Shown piece after piece: positions 20,697 to 31,104 of a DNA stretch of 64,000 bases. Location of the stretch: assembly GCA_016709845.1 (NCBI GenBank), contig JADJMA010000010.1, forward strand, positions 100,732 to 164,731, read 5' to 3'. Within the stretch, counting starts at the first letter, position 1. Each line of letters begins with the position of its first letter. The position numbers were made by a program, and so were the translations under genes. This DNA comes from Flammeovirgaceae bacterium. Lineage in GTDB: Bacteria > Bacteroidota > Bacteroidia > Cytophagales > Cyclobacteriaceae. The notes beneath the pieces are model-generated. The model ran no database searches. It saw only the letters and a list, made by a program, of their open reading frames with translations, and was not told where the DNA came from.

Positions 20697-22018
20697 TTAA
20701 TTTTTTAAATCACCATTCTTATCCATGCGCATAAGGAAAGCGGAGGCATAATCCTTTAAATCATTTGTTCCCCCTATTAGAATATCGCCATTGGAGGCTT
20801 CTGTCACCGACACAGGAATTTCGTCCCCACTGCCACCCAATGTTTTCATCCACAGCAGATCACCTAGGGCATCAACTTTGATAACCAAAAGATTTTTATC
20901 AGGATTACTTTTTACAGTACCGACCAAAACGAAACCACCGTCACGGGTTCCGGTTATAGCTTCGCCCTCATCGATAATTTCAGACGTATTTTTATCCAGT
21001 ACAGGTGTTGTGAGCGAAAGATTCCCATCAAAGTATCGATCGCTGCCGGGGATAATGCTCCCATTTGTACCCACCCGAAAGAAGAAAATATTTCCTTGCG
21101 ATCCATCAGGATTTAGACTGTACGTTCCAACCACGCCAAATCCAAAATCCGGAGATGCGGCGGCTGTATATCCTTGGGTAAAAACTTTTGGCTGGTGGTT
21201 TCACCCAGCGTACTGAAATTAACAGGTACAGATTGTTCTTTCACAAACGGAACCGTAACATAAGACGTAGTGAAATCACCTTGAACATCGGCAATGGCGC
21301 TGGCCCAAATAATGTTTCCGTTTGAGTAATGTATTGATTTTGCGTTGGCGTAGGTATTTGATAACAAGGGATAGAACTTTACCCACGCGCTGTCCAGACT
21401 CGCATTTAATCCAAAGAGCAATTGTTCGGCAGGAGCATTTTGTTTGTTTACGATGCCTTCTTTAAATGTGCCCAGAATTATCGCACCACCGGTACCGGTT
21501 AAATTTATAGACTCCCCAAAAAATCATCTTTACAGGATGCCCCGGGCCGATAGCTTTTTATCTGCGATGTAGATTCTTCTCAGCTCTTGAAACGAACTAT
21601 TTAAGATCAAAACACTCATCGATGAAACAACCACATTGGCAGCTTGCTCTGCGGTTGGGTCTGTATAAATGCTGTCGCCAACAACAACGTAACCATTTAC
21701 TGCACCGTTGCTTACAATAGCTTTAAACGACTTACTCACAATATTATCGTAAGTATGAAAGCCACCCATTTGATTACCGTTTTCATCCGTTTCAATTAAT
21801 ACAGTTTGAGGTATTGATCCATCACTGGTTTTAGCTATGGTATTGGCCAACAATACAAACCCATTGGGTATTTTATCCAGTGCCGTAGTTTGCATGGAGT
21901 AGGGGCCTTCATAAAATTTAGTAAAGGTGCTCCTGGGCGAGGGGTCAGCGGTTTCAAGATTCTTGCATGTAACCATCAGGCAAGAAACAATTACAAGTAA
22001 AAGAAAGGAGTTTCTCAT
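20697..22018 (-). CDS. Lipoprotein with propeller-like repeats
   Basis: About 440 residues assembled from three pieces. The signal peptide and lipobox are LLVIVSCLMVTCKNLE. The mature part holds repeated blocks of the form NGFVLLANT, NGYVVVGDS, DGGFVLVGT and NGDILIGGT, each followed by a D-x-G-x turn (DENGNQ, DALGDLLW, DKNGDLK). This spacing suggests a beta-propeller of delta-60/kelch-like type. Frame breaks lie near 21525 and 21120. It overlaps the preceding outer-membrane gene by 4 bp (ATGA) and is followed after 4 bp by the T9SS protein. Probably an outer-membrane lipoprotein partner of those two. Function unknown. Confidence 0.78.
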
Positions 22019-23072
22019 CGGCTGCTCTTAATCTGATTTTTTCTGGGATTGAAAATATTAAGCACATAAGAACCACTTAGTGCCAGGGAGGTCAATTTGA
22101 ATACCGGATCAGCATATCCTTGATCCCAAACCGCTTGTTGATTTTCAAAGGCAGTTTCATCACTATTCAATTTTGTGAGCCCATAAAGATAGCGCACTTC
22201 AGCAATGAAATAACCTCCGCCAATCTTCAGTTTTACACCTGCTGCCAAAAACGCACTCAGATTGATATTCTTGCGTATCGGTTTAAAATCAAAAGAGGTT
22301 TCAGGAATAGAGGCGTCATCAGCACGGGTTCGCTCTCCTCTTAATTTTGCGTTTAGTAGGTAATCGATTGAAAGCCCCCGCTACATAAGGGTTATATTTT
22401 TCTCTGCGAAGACATATTCAAAACTAAGCGGTAATGACAGCCAATTCTGAGTTTCAAACGCCTGAATTCTTGAATGAGCGGAGCTCCATTTACATCAAGG
22501 CCACGATCAACTTTAAGATTGAGCTCAAATTTTTTAGTATAGTATAACAATTCACCGTGAAGAGTCATTCGGTCATTGAGTGGGACATCGATTACTCCTC
22601 CAAAATGAATAGCAACTCCGTATTTATATTTACTATCGGCAGCAAGCTCAACAGACGAGACGGAATTGATTACGTTAGGTTGGCTGGCGCTAACTCCTAA
22701 TTTACCACCAACCCGATAAACCTCACGGGAACGAAATGTTCTGTAAAGGGCTACAAACTCCGCGGGATCAACTGATTCATTGATTTCAAAATAGTGATCG
22801 GTTTGCAGAAGCTTAAGCATCGTGTCATCAGCCTTTTGAGGCTCTTCCAAATAAATGTAAGCCAGCGTTAACAGTTTGTAGAGACTTACTTTAGTTTGTT
22901 GATCGCAGTCGCCCCCCATCAGGCCTTTTGAGATAATATCCTCCAATTCGTACAACCTACCTTGGTCATACACCGATTGCGCCAACCGAAGTGTTTGTGC
23001 GCAGTTGGTAGTTTGTGAAAAAGCATGAATACTTAAAACACTAAAGCCAACCAGTATTAGAAATCTCTTCAT
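22015..23072 (-). CDS. Outer-membrane protein with N-terminal TPR-like region and C-terminal beta-barrel
   Basis: Signal peptide MKRFLILVGFSVLSIHAFSQ, then a helical repeat-like segment (AQSVYDQGRLYELEDIIS, KLLTLAYIYLEEPQKAD) ending in an EFVALYRTFRS motif. An amphipathic beta-strand region follows (YRVGGKLGVSASQPN, GELLYYTKKFELNLKV, FIAEVRYLYGLTKLN, ALSGSYVLNIFNPR). This looks like a small PorT/OmpW-like barrel tethered to a periplasmic helical domain. A frame break near 22440 (and a second near 22380) splits the ORF. Neighbours: 3 bp after the STAND-WD40 gene, 4-bp overlap with the lipoprotein gene. Confidence 0.78.
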
Positions 23073-23075
23073 AAG

Positions 23076-26000
23076 TTATTTCCCCGCTTTTTTGGTCCCT
23101 TGATTTTTCAATTGTACACCCGGATAATTTTCGCAAGTCTTCTCATAGTCCAGATCTTTGGCTACAAAATTTTCCCATTCCTCTGCCGTCATATTCCGGT
23201 CAACCTTTGTACATAAGATATCCTTCATTACTTCTAAATTGGTCGGGTAGGCATGAATAGTTTGATCTACACCGGTAGCTGTTTGGCGTACGGTATTTAT
23301 GCCCACCATTAACTGAGAATCATCGGGCGTAAAGGCTACTGTCCAGGCCCAATCGTGGTCTGTTAGTAGAATGGGCTGTTGATTAAGTTCTCTGAAATTC
23401 CAAAGGCGCACAGTATGATCTTTACTAGCCGAGGCCATAAAAGTTCCGGCATGGTTAAACTCGATGTCTTCAATATAGGACGAGTGACCCGCCAGCTTGC
23501 GAATAAGAATTCCATTATTAACTAAATAAAGCAAACCATCCAAATCCCCGGCAATCAACTGTCGGCCATCCGGGGCAAACTTCACAGCCGTTAATCCACG
23601 AGATATTTTTAGTGTGGTAACTGCATAGTTTTTAGCAATATCCCAAACATATAAATTACCATTGGCGCCTGCACCAGCCAGCATAGTTCCATTATCATTT
23701 AAAGTTAAGGACATGATTTTTTCTTTTGAATTGATTACCTCTTTAGCCGTAACCAGATCGGAGTAGCGAATGCTGAACCCTGAGTTATCACGGGCATATA
23801 AACCTTTGCCATCCGGAGTGAAATGAACATTCCCAATATCAGACACAAATCCGGTGATTTTTTTAGGTGCGGCATTGATATTATTCAAATCATACAATTC
23901 CAGATAATTGGCATCTCTGTTCACAGGAAATAATCCACCTGCGGCCAACAGTTGTCCATCCGGACTTGTATCTATAGAAAATACCAAATAGGGTTCGTTG
24001 CGTTTTGCTTCGTCCATAATCACTTCCGCATTCCATTGATTATTCAGATAGTTCCAACGAATAATCTGACCATCGCTACCACCGGAATAGATATGATTTC
24101 CCTTCACTTGCGTTGCCAGTGTACGAGCTGCTCCATTTTTGTGCGCTTCCAAACTTTTTGTTAACGGATCATCATTATTTTTCAGTGCATAATAAAGTCC
24201 GCTATAGATATCACTGTTGTATGGATAGCCATCGAACTTCTTATTAAACAAATAGGCTTGTTGCGCGACCAGTGCCTCCTGCATAGGGTCATTGCTCAAC
24301 TCCTTTGACTTAATAGCCATGCGCGAAGCCGTGGCCAGATAGCGTTCGCGTTCTGCTATTTTAGCATTTTTAATAGCAGTCTCCTCATTGGTTTTAGCTT
24401 CGCCTTCGGCTTTACGGGCGGCAATGGCATTCTCCTCCGCTTTAGCTCGTTGCTTTTTTGCTTCTGCTTCTGCTACTTCGGCTTGTGCTCTTCGTTTCTC
24501 TGCTTCTTTCTTTTGAAATTCTTCTGCTTTTTGTGCCTCTACTGCTGCTTGTCTTGCATCTTCAGCTGCTTTTTGGGCTTTTGTTGCGTTATCTCTTTCC
24601 CGCTCGGCAATTGTTTTTTGCTGGGTTGCTTTTGCTTCATTAGCAATGGCTAGTTCAGCTTGTCGCTTTGCTTCCGTTTGTTGCACGAAGGCATACACAA
24701 AAGCGATCAGGGCAATAACGGATAGAGTACCAAATACAACCGCAATGATACGTGCGCGTTGTAATTTGCGTTTCTGCTCAAGTTCCTTAATCCGCTGCTC
24801 GGTATCAAATTCCTTTTCGAGTATTCAAGGAATATAAGCGTTCGCTCAAAAGCCGGATGATAGCGTTGGCCCCAGACCAGCGTAGGTTTATGTTTTGCTT
24901 GCCAGTTAAGTGCAAGTTGTAAATCGGGCGGCCTCCATAAGCCCGCCTTACCTACCTGGTACATGGAAGCAGCCTCGGCCAAACGCAAATACATTTGCAC
25001 GGCCTCACTCTCGTCATCTACCCAGTTTTTTAATCGTATCCAAATCCGCATCAAACTCTCGTGCGAGATATCAATCATCGATTTGGAATCGAGTTCCACA
25101 CCATGCGAAGGGGTAAGTAACGAGCGACCGGGTTCGCGGAATTTTTCAATCACGCTTACCACATCTGCTTCCGACACATCGGCTATGGAAGCAATTTCAT
25201 TAAGTCGGGTGGGTCTGCGAATACCAAAGTTCTCACCACGCTTTTCCGTAATGGCTTTGAACATGATTTCGCAGATGCGTTTCTGTTCTTCATCTAATTC
25301 GTCATAAGCTTCGTTCGCGTGTTGCGACAACGCTTCAGACATAGTACCGATCGCTTCATAATGCTTTAGATCTACCTGTTCGTCATCATAGTCTTTGTAC
25401 TTAGCCCAATAGCTCCAGGTACGCATCAGCGCATGCTGAAGAATAGGAAGTTGATCAGGATTATCTCCCAAGTCATTTAATAATTGCTGAACCAGGCGCG
25501 GAGTAATCTTAGCATGACCTACGGCAACAGGGCCTTCTATGGCTCTGCGCTTTTGATCGCGTGTCATCTGCGGTATCAGGTAGTGACTGTCGTTGATCTT
25601 GCGGGTTAATTCTGGAAACTGAGCACATTCACCAATGAAATCCGACCGCATGGTAACGGCTACGTATATGGGTGAATCTTCGTAGTTAACGGCTTCCATC
25701 AAAAGGTTAATGAAGGCGAGTGATTCGTTTACCGAATTAGGATCTGTGCTGTCTTTAAAGCGAAAGAGTTCTTCAAACTGATCGACCAGGATTAAATAGT
25801 TTACATCTTCTTTTCTTCTGGATTGTTGAATGGCTTCCACCAAACCCAACGAACTGCTTCGTAACAAAGTGGAAACAATAGTGCGTTTGATTTTCTTATC
25901 TTCAACGCTAGCGGTATTGTAATCTCTTACCGTTTTTAATAATGATTCAGAAAGGTTATCGATAGGGCCAGCACCGGGGCGGGTAACAATTACCTCCCAA

Positions 26001-26254
26001 TTCGGACTGGTATCGGTAAGGAAACCTCCGTATAAAATGGGAAGCACGCCACAGTAAATGAAGGAAGACTTACCACTTCCTGAAGGACCGATCACGCCAA
26101 CAAATCGACTCTTCGAAAGTTTCAGGAGCACTTCATCGCTCTGGCCCTCACGACCAAAGAACAAGTGACTCTCTTCAATTTTGAAAGGACGTAGTCCGGG
26201 AAAGGGGTTGGCTGTCCCGACTAATGTGCCTGTTTCATCAACCATTTGGCTCAT
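23076..26254 (-). CDS. nSTAND1-type NTPase with transmembrane helix, coiled coil and WD40 repeats
   Basis: About 1,058 residues. Walker A is at residues 52-62 (GVIGPSGSGKSSFI), Walker B is YLILVDQFEELF, and a winged-helix-like arm follows (RPTRLNEIASIADVSEADVV). After a frame break near 24820 comes a single transmembrane helix (IAFVYAFVQQ). A long Ala/Glu/Lys coiled coil follows (EAKATQQKTIAERERDNA to KRAKAEENAIAARKAEG), then about six WD40 blades (FNHAGTFMASASKDHTVRLW is the clearest). STAND ATPases oligomerise on ligand sensing and often act in immunity or signalling; WD40 repeats are typical sensors. The membrane helix places the WD40 side on the other side of the membrane or close to it. 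Gaps of 3 bp to both neighbours show a single transcription unit. Confidence 0.85.
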
Positions 26255-26257
26255 AGA

Positions 26258-27694
26258 TTATGAGGTTATTTCTTGTAAAAAATTCTTTAATGTTTCCAGC
26301 GACCGATTCGTGTCACCAGTAATTAATGTCATGTTTTGATTTTTAAAATTATCAAGGTTAGCAGAGCCGGTGCCAACAATAGCTTTTCCTTGAATTGGTT
26401 TTTTTCTTCCGAAGCCAGGCGCCTTCAACAGGTCAAGCACTTTCATGCGAACCCATTGATCATTCACTTTGCCTTTGAAGATAATAGCTCCATCAAAATT
26501 TCTCAGGTTATCGATATGTTGCTTGCGTACCTCAAGCAGTTCGCCTTCAAAAGCAGGCGATAGTACTTTGAACCCAGATTTTTCAATCGCCTCACGGAAA
26601 GGTTTCACTTCTGTGTCGTCAATCTTGTCGTGAACCAGATAAATAGATTTGCCACCACTTTCATCCGCAACTCTTCTTTCTTGAGATTCAAGAAGTTCAT
26701 CACGCATTATATTCTTGAAATCTTCTAATGGGGTTTGAAGAATTTCGGCTCCTTCCTGAACCTCGGTATCGCGTTTAATCGAATCGATGAATGCTTTCTG
26801 TTTATCACTTGCATTTTTTAGATTTTGTGAAATCCAGATAAGTCGCGAAAACTCTTGTTTGCTTTGTTTTTTTGCTAAGGCCGCTTCCGCAGAAATTTTA
26901 TTTTGGATATCTACGATAGATCGCTCACTTCCTTCAGGGATTTCTCCGTACGCACTTCCGATTAAATGGATGGACAAGCTACATTCTTCCAGATCTCTTT
27001 TAACTTCTTGTTCTACATCGCTCAGTTTTGTGGGGAGCGTATTTTTGGGCAACACGATATAGCCATGTCGTTGTAATTCTCGCTTGATAATATTTCGTTG
27101 AACAGAAAGATCATGGCCTGTTTCAGCCAGGTAGATAGACTTGCGTTTGTAAATATTTTTTACTTCAGATTTTATATTGCCTTCATTCAGAATCATTAAA
27201 GCATCGTGGATATCATACGCTAAATCCACCAGTTTCATCCAGTATTGTTTTTCTGCCTCCTGGCTAAAGAAATCAGAATATTCTTTCTGAAGTCCCGTTT
27301 CAGTATCCAATTGATACATTTCATAACCAAGTAAATCTCGTAAGCGAGGTGGCTGCTCTATTAAGGTGAGGGGAGCCTTCATTACTTTAAACACTCTATT
27401 GATTTTAGATTCGGATGCAGCCTTATTGAATGTTTCTACATTATCTAGGCATCGGCCGGATTGAACAAACTCTTTCGATAGCACAGCAACTAGAATGGCC
27501 GCGTTATTCAACGAGGGCGCAGTGGCCGTATCAAATTCTGATTTTAGAATAATGTTGGGCTTGCTTCCTAATACTTGTAGCAACATAAGCTCAAGAAACT
27601 TTTTGAATTGCGAAACCCAGCCTTGTTCATTTTTCTGGGCCGCTTCATTATCTTTCTCGGCATACGTAATCAGGACATCAATATCAAAGGCCAT
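26258..27694 (-). CDS. Protein with three TIR/DUF4062-like domains
   Basis: 478 residues, intact. Domain 1 (about 1-130) starts DVLITYAEKDN and contains ILVAVLSKEFVQSGRCLDNV, resembling a TIR domain including the S-x-x-C-x-x-x-E region. Domain 2 (about 185-300) starts KSIYLAETGHDLSVQRNIIK and holds LSIHLIGSAYGEIPEGSER, like DUF4062/TIR-like proteins. Domain 3 (about 350-470) starts KSIYLVHDKIDDTEVKPFRE and ends KAIVGTGS. Three tandem nucleotide-binding folds in one protein suggest a scaffold or effector working with the STAND NTPase encoded 3 bp downstream. Whether domain 1 has NAD+ hydrolase activity cannot be decided by eye. Confidence 0.75.
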   Translation of the reverse strand: MAFDIDVLITYAEKDNEAAQKNEQGWVSQFKKFLELMLLQVLGSKPNIILKSEFDTATAPSLNNAAILVAVLSKEFVQSGRCLDNVETFNKAASESKINRVFKVMKAPLTLIEQPPRLRDLLGYEMYQLDTETGLQKEYSDFFSQEAEKQYWMKLVDLAYDIHDALMILNEGNIKSEVKNIYKRKSIYLAETGHDLSVQRNIIKRELQRHGYIVLPKNTLPTKLSDVEQEVKRDLEECSLSIHLIGSAYGEIPEGSERSIVDIQNKISAEAALAKKQSKQEFSRLIWISQNLKNASDKQKAFIDSIKRDTEVQEGAEILQTPLEDFKNIMRDELLESQERRVADESGGKSIYLVHDKIDDTEVKPFREAIEKSGFKVLSPAFEGELLEVRKQHIDNLRNFDGAIIFKGKVNDQWVRMKVLDLLKAPGFGRKKPIQGKAIVGTGSANLDNFKNQNMTLITGDTNRSLETLKNFLQEITS

Positions 27695-27710
27695 TTTTAT
27701 ATTAGTTTAG

Positions 27711-30700
27711 TTAAGCGGGTTGTTTGGTTTCTTTTTCGGTAATGTTATGGATAAGACCCTGCGCCAATTCGTGATGGTTGGCTAAAACAAAATAGAAATC
27801 GATTAGGGAAATTTTAAATATCACAGAGCGTTCTAAAGCAACTACTTCGGTTATTAAAGGCGTAGGGCCTTCCTGAAATAAGTCGCCAAAGACGGTGCCG
27901 GGGTTCATGCGCATTACTTCCGCCTCTTTGTTTTTCAATACACTTTCACCATGTGCCATTATTAATATGGGCATTTCTTGTGATTCGCCAATGATAAATT
28001 TTTCACCAACCTTCAGAGTAACCGGAACAATCTTATCGGCCAAATCGCTTAACACTTTTCCTTGAATGTGTTTGAAAACAGGAATAGTTTTGATGAGGAG
28101 AATCATCTCAATAAAAAGAAAGAACCCATCGTCCAATCCGTCAAGTAATTGATTGTTTTCGATGGATGAGTCCAGAAACTTTTTGTCCTTATAGGGCAAT
28201 CGATCGGCTATCGATTGATAGGCGGTTTTGTCTTTATTATAGATAACCCAGGCAGTTGTTTCCTGCAACAGCTTATCTCTGTTAAACATTTGACTGATGA
28301 GGCCGCGACTCACTCTGAAATTAGGAATGTAAGCGGTTGCATATACAGCACATACTTTAGTCCAGCGGTTATTAAAATTAAAGTCGCGGTTCAAAATATA
28401 ATTAATTACCTGAATGGGATTGTATTCTTCGCGTGGAAAGAAAGTCTGAAGCTTTTCCAATTTTTGCTTTGTGGACGTATCGTCCAGAAGGGGAATAAGT
28501 TTTGGTTTCAGATCCTGATCTACAAACAGGTCGAGAAGTTCCAAGGCATATTGTACGCTGTCCGGAGTTCCAACTTCAATATTTTCTTTTACGAGCTGAA
28601 TAGACTCAGGGTCGTATAGCATGGAAAGAAGCAGACTTAGGTGGTCATAGTTGTCGCGAATTTCTTCTCGAAGTGCTTCTTTTAAATATTCATAATGGGA
28701 TTCATCGGTTAATTCATGAAGCGCGGCCAGGTTCCATAAAGTCTTGCTCATTTCCGTATCCAACAAGTCCTTAACTTCCAGCGCCTCGCGGCCGGTTGCC
28801 CTATAATTAATATAGCGCAGAGAATATAAAATTTGGTTAACAACACGCTTATCCGGGTAATCAATCTTTTTCCATAAAAGATTGAGACTTTCCTTGCCGG
28901 GAATGTGACCAATAATCTGAATGATTTTTAGCATGACCAGATCGGCCTGACCTGATTTGTGAAATGCTGCTTCCAGGGTGGGGAGCACGGGTTCCCCGGC
29001 TTCTTTTAATGCTGATGCTGCCTGATGTGCGTAGAGCGGAGAGGAGAGGAGTTCAATTAGCACGTTCCAGGTTTCAGGGCGCTTTACCTTTCGGGCTGTA
29101 AGTAAGGCTTCAGTTCTTACTTTAGGATCGGCATCGCGCATCAATTCTAGCAGAATGAATATTGTTTTCTGATTGGTGAGTTTACGCATGAGTTTAGCCG
29201 CCAGCAATCGATCGGTTTGCTTTACCGACTTGCTAATCTTCATTAGTTTTTCTACCGAAATGGAAAGCAGGTCGCTGTCTTCGGCTATTCCCGCAGCTTG
29301 TGAAGCCAATTCACGGATTTCATTATCGGCTGATTGTATCCCAAGTTCCTGAATCTTCTTTTTAGAAAACGAAGAGACTTTCTTCGATTTACTTTCCGCA
29401 AGTTGAAGCAGGAAGGTTTCGTAGAGGGCAGGCTCTAACTTTTCCATGAACTTCAATCCATAAATGATTTTATCTTCTGCAGAGCTTCGAACTTCTTTTT
29501 CAAGCACACTGTCCATGGTGTATTCCTTCACCATGTTTTTGTTCACAGCCGATTTATTCTTTACCAGAGAATTCTGAAGCGTCTCGCGATAACCGTGATA
29601 CATCCGGTTGGCTACCCAATACCAGATTGCCAAAACAGGCAAGGCAAAAAGCGTGATGGATAATACTGTAAATCCTTTGAATTGATTGATCAATACAATA
29701 AGTCCCCCAGCAACAGCACTGGCAAGAGCGGTTACAAATCCTTCAATTTTGGTTTGCGCATCGATGTTGATTTCCTTATCGATGGGCACATAATAGAACT
29801 TGAAGGTTGGATTATCCAGGGCATCGCGAAGCGAGTTCACAAAGAGTTTACTCATGGCAATAGCGATAAAGAAGAAAATGATTGTGCTGCTTTGACCCGT
29901 GTTGAGATCATAACCAAAGAAAGACCCGAGGGCAAAAGCGGAGATTGTGAAGAGGATCAGTAACAACGGGTTGATGAGAAGGGAAACCCTCAAACCATAA
30001 TCCTGGTTGATGCGATCGGTAGCAAAGGTTGTAAACAGAAAGCCAAAGATCACAATGGTCATCTCAAACAAACTCAGGAAAACGGGGAGATCAGCATTAT
30101 TGAACTGAATAGTGGCGGCATTATAAAACGAGTAATCCACAAATTGAAGCGACACGATCGATACAATCACAAATAGGGAAAGCATCATGATATACTTATT
30201 ACCAATAAATTGCCCAATCGATAGTTTCTTTATGTCGGATTCAGACTTAACAGCAGCGCGACCTTTTATCAGATACTTATTCGACATTACTACAAACAAA
30301 ATCACGAAAGCAGTAATACTGACGAGTCCAATGGTGTAGAGCGATATAAGGTCAACGCCAAAACCCAAAAGAATGGGAATGGAGAAGAACGATAAGATAG
30401 CCGCAATGTCAGTTCCAACATCCACGCTACCCACAAGCCTTTTGGCCACACGCACGTTAAACATGCGGTTGAACGAACCCCAAAAAACGAGTTGTATTAA
30501 GAATGTGAAGGGGAGGATCAACATGAATCCAAACCGATATAGGTTATCCGTGTCTTTAACAAAACTGTCCCCAAATTCAAGAAAGCCTGTTAGGCTTGTG
30601 ATAAATAATAAACTTAGAATAGCTAAAGCAGTAAAGGATATGCGGCCTTGTAGAAAGTTGTAAAGCATAGTTACCGCCATGCCCATTACTCCTGATATAG

Positions 30701-30875
30701 CAATGGCTTTTGGCAGGTCAAATTTTTCGTCAAACGCAGTAAGAAAAAGGGTTTGTGAGGCAACCGCTACAGTGGCTAAGAACAAGCCCATTAAGAAACT
30801 AAGGATCAATAAAAGAGAAACTGGGCCGGTTTCTTCTGGCTCTACATCTAATAAATTCCATAGCCTTGAAAGCAT
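27711..30875 (-). CDS. NTT/MFS-like membrane protein with HEAT repeats and C-terminal cNMP-binding domain
   Basis: 1,054 residues, intact. The N-terminal ~430 residues hold about 11-12 transmembrane helices related to the ADP/ATP translocase (NTT) and MFS fold (LLILSFLMGLFLATVAVASQ, FWGSFNRMFNVRVAKRLVG). A helical HEAT/armadillo region follows (DADPKVRTEALLTARKVKR, HQAASALKEAGEPVLPTL). The last ~130 residues form a cyclic-nucleotide-binding-like domain (KVGEKFIIGESQEMPILIMA, GTVFGDLF). The combination suggests a membrane sensor or transporter regulated by a nucleotide. It is first in the six-gene operon; 16 bp separate it from the TIR-like gene. A real transport activity is unproven. Confidence 0.82.
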   Translation of the reverse strand: MLSRLWNLLDVEPEETGPVSLLLILSFLMGLFLATVAVASQTLFLTAFDEKFDLPKAIAISGVMGMAVTMLYNFLQGRISFTALAILSLLFITSLTGFLEFGDSFVKDTDNLYRFGFMLILPFTFLIQLVFWGSFNRMFNVRVAKRLVGSVDVGTDIAAILSFFSIPILLGFGVDLISLYTIGLVSITAFVILFVVMSNKYLIKGRAAVKSESDIKKLSIGQFIGNKYIMMLSLFVIVSIVSLQFVDYSFYNAATIQFNNADLPVFLSLFEMTIVIFGFLFTTFATDRINQDYGLRVSLLINPLLLILFTISAFALGSFFGYDLNTGQSSTIIFFFIAIAMSKLFVNSLRDALDNPTFKFYYVPIDKEINIDAQTKIEGFVTALASAVAGGLIVLINQFKGFTVLSITLFALPVLAIWYWVANRMYHGYRETLQNSLVKNKSAVNKNMVKEYTMDSVLEKEVRSSAEDKIIYGLKFMEKLEPALYETFLLQLAESKSKKVSSFSKKKIQELGIQSADNEIRELASQAAGIAEDSDLLSISVEKLMKISKSVKQTDRLLAAKLMRKLTNQKTIFILLELMRDADPKVRTEALLTARKVKRPETWNVLIELLSSPLYAHQAASALKEAGEPVLPTLEAAFHKSGQADLVMLKIIQIIGHIPGKESLNLLWKKIDYPDKRVVNQILYSLRYINYRATGREALEVKDLLDTEMSKTLWNLAALHELTDESHYEYLKEALREEIRDNYDHLSLLLSMLYDPESIQLVKENIEVGTPDSVQYALELLDLFVDQDLKPKLIPLLDDTSTKQKLEKLQTFFPREEYNPIQVINYILNRDFNFNNRWTKVCAVYATAYIPNFRVSRGLISQMFNRDKLLQETTAWVIYNKDKTAYQSIADRLPYKDKKFLDSSIENNQLLDGLDDGFFLFIEMILLIKTIPVFKHIQGKVLSDLADKIVPVTLKVGEKFIIGESQEMPILIMAHGESVLKNKEAEVMRMNPGTVFGDLFQEGPTPLITEVVALERSVIFKISLIDFYFVLANHHELAQGLIHNITEKETKQPA

Positions 30876-31104
30876 ACTTCAGAGTTTAACTCTTAAATTT
30901 CAAACATTTCATCGAAAATTCCTATTCAATTATAAGTTCATTTAAACATGATTTATAACATATTGATTTATAGTGAGTTGTGAGTTTTGGTGTCATCTTT
31001 GCTCACCACTTGTCGATGATTTCAATCATAAGACTTGATCTTACCCAAGGTACTTTGGTAAGCGATCAACTGCCTTTTTTATTGACCGAAACTTACCTGC
31101 AGAG

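Noticed and set aside
24450..24653. Leu/Phe/Cys-rich ORFs on the plus strand resembling a small membrane protein
   Set aside because: They are the antisense of the Ala/Glu/Lys-rich coiled coil of the STAND-WD40 gene; codon bias of that repeat makes such mirror ORFs unavoidable.
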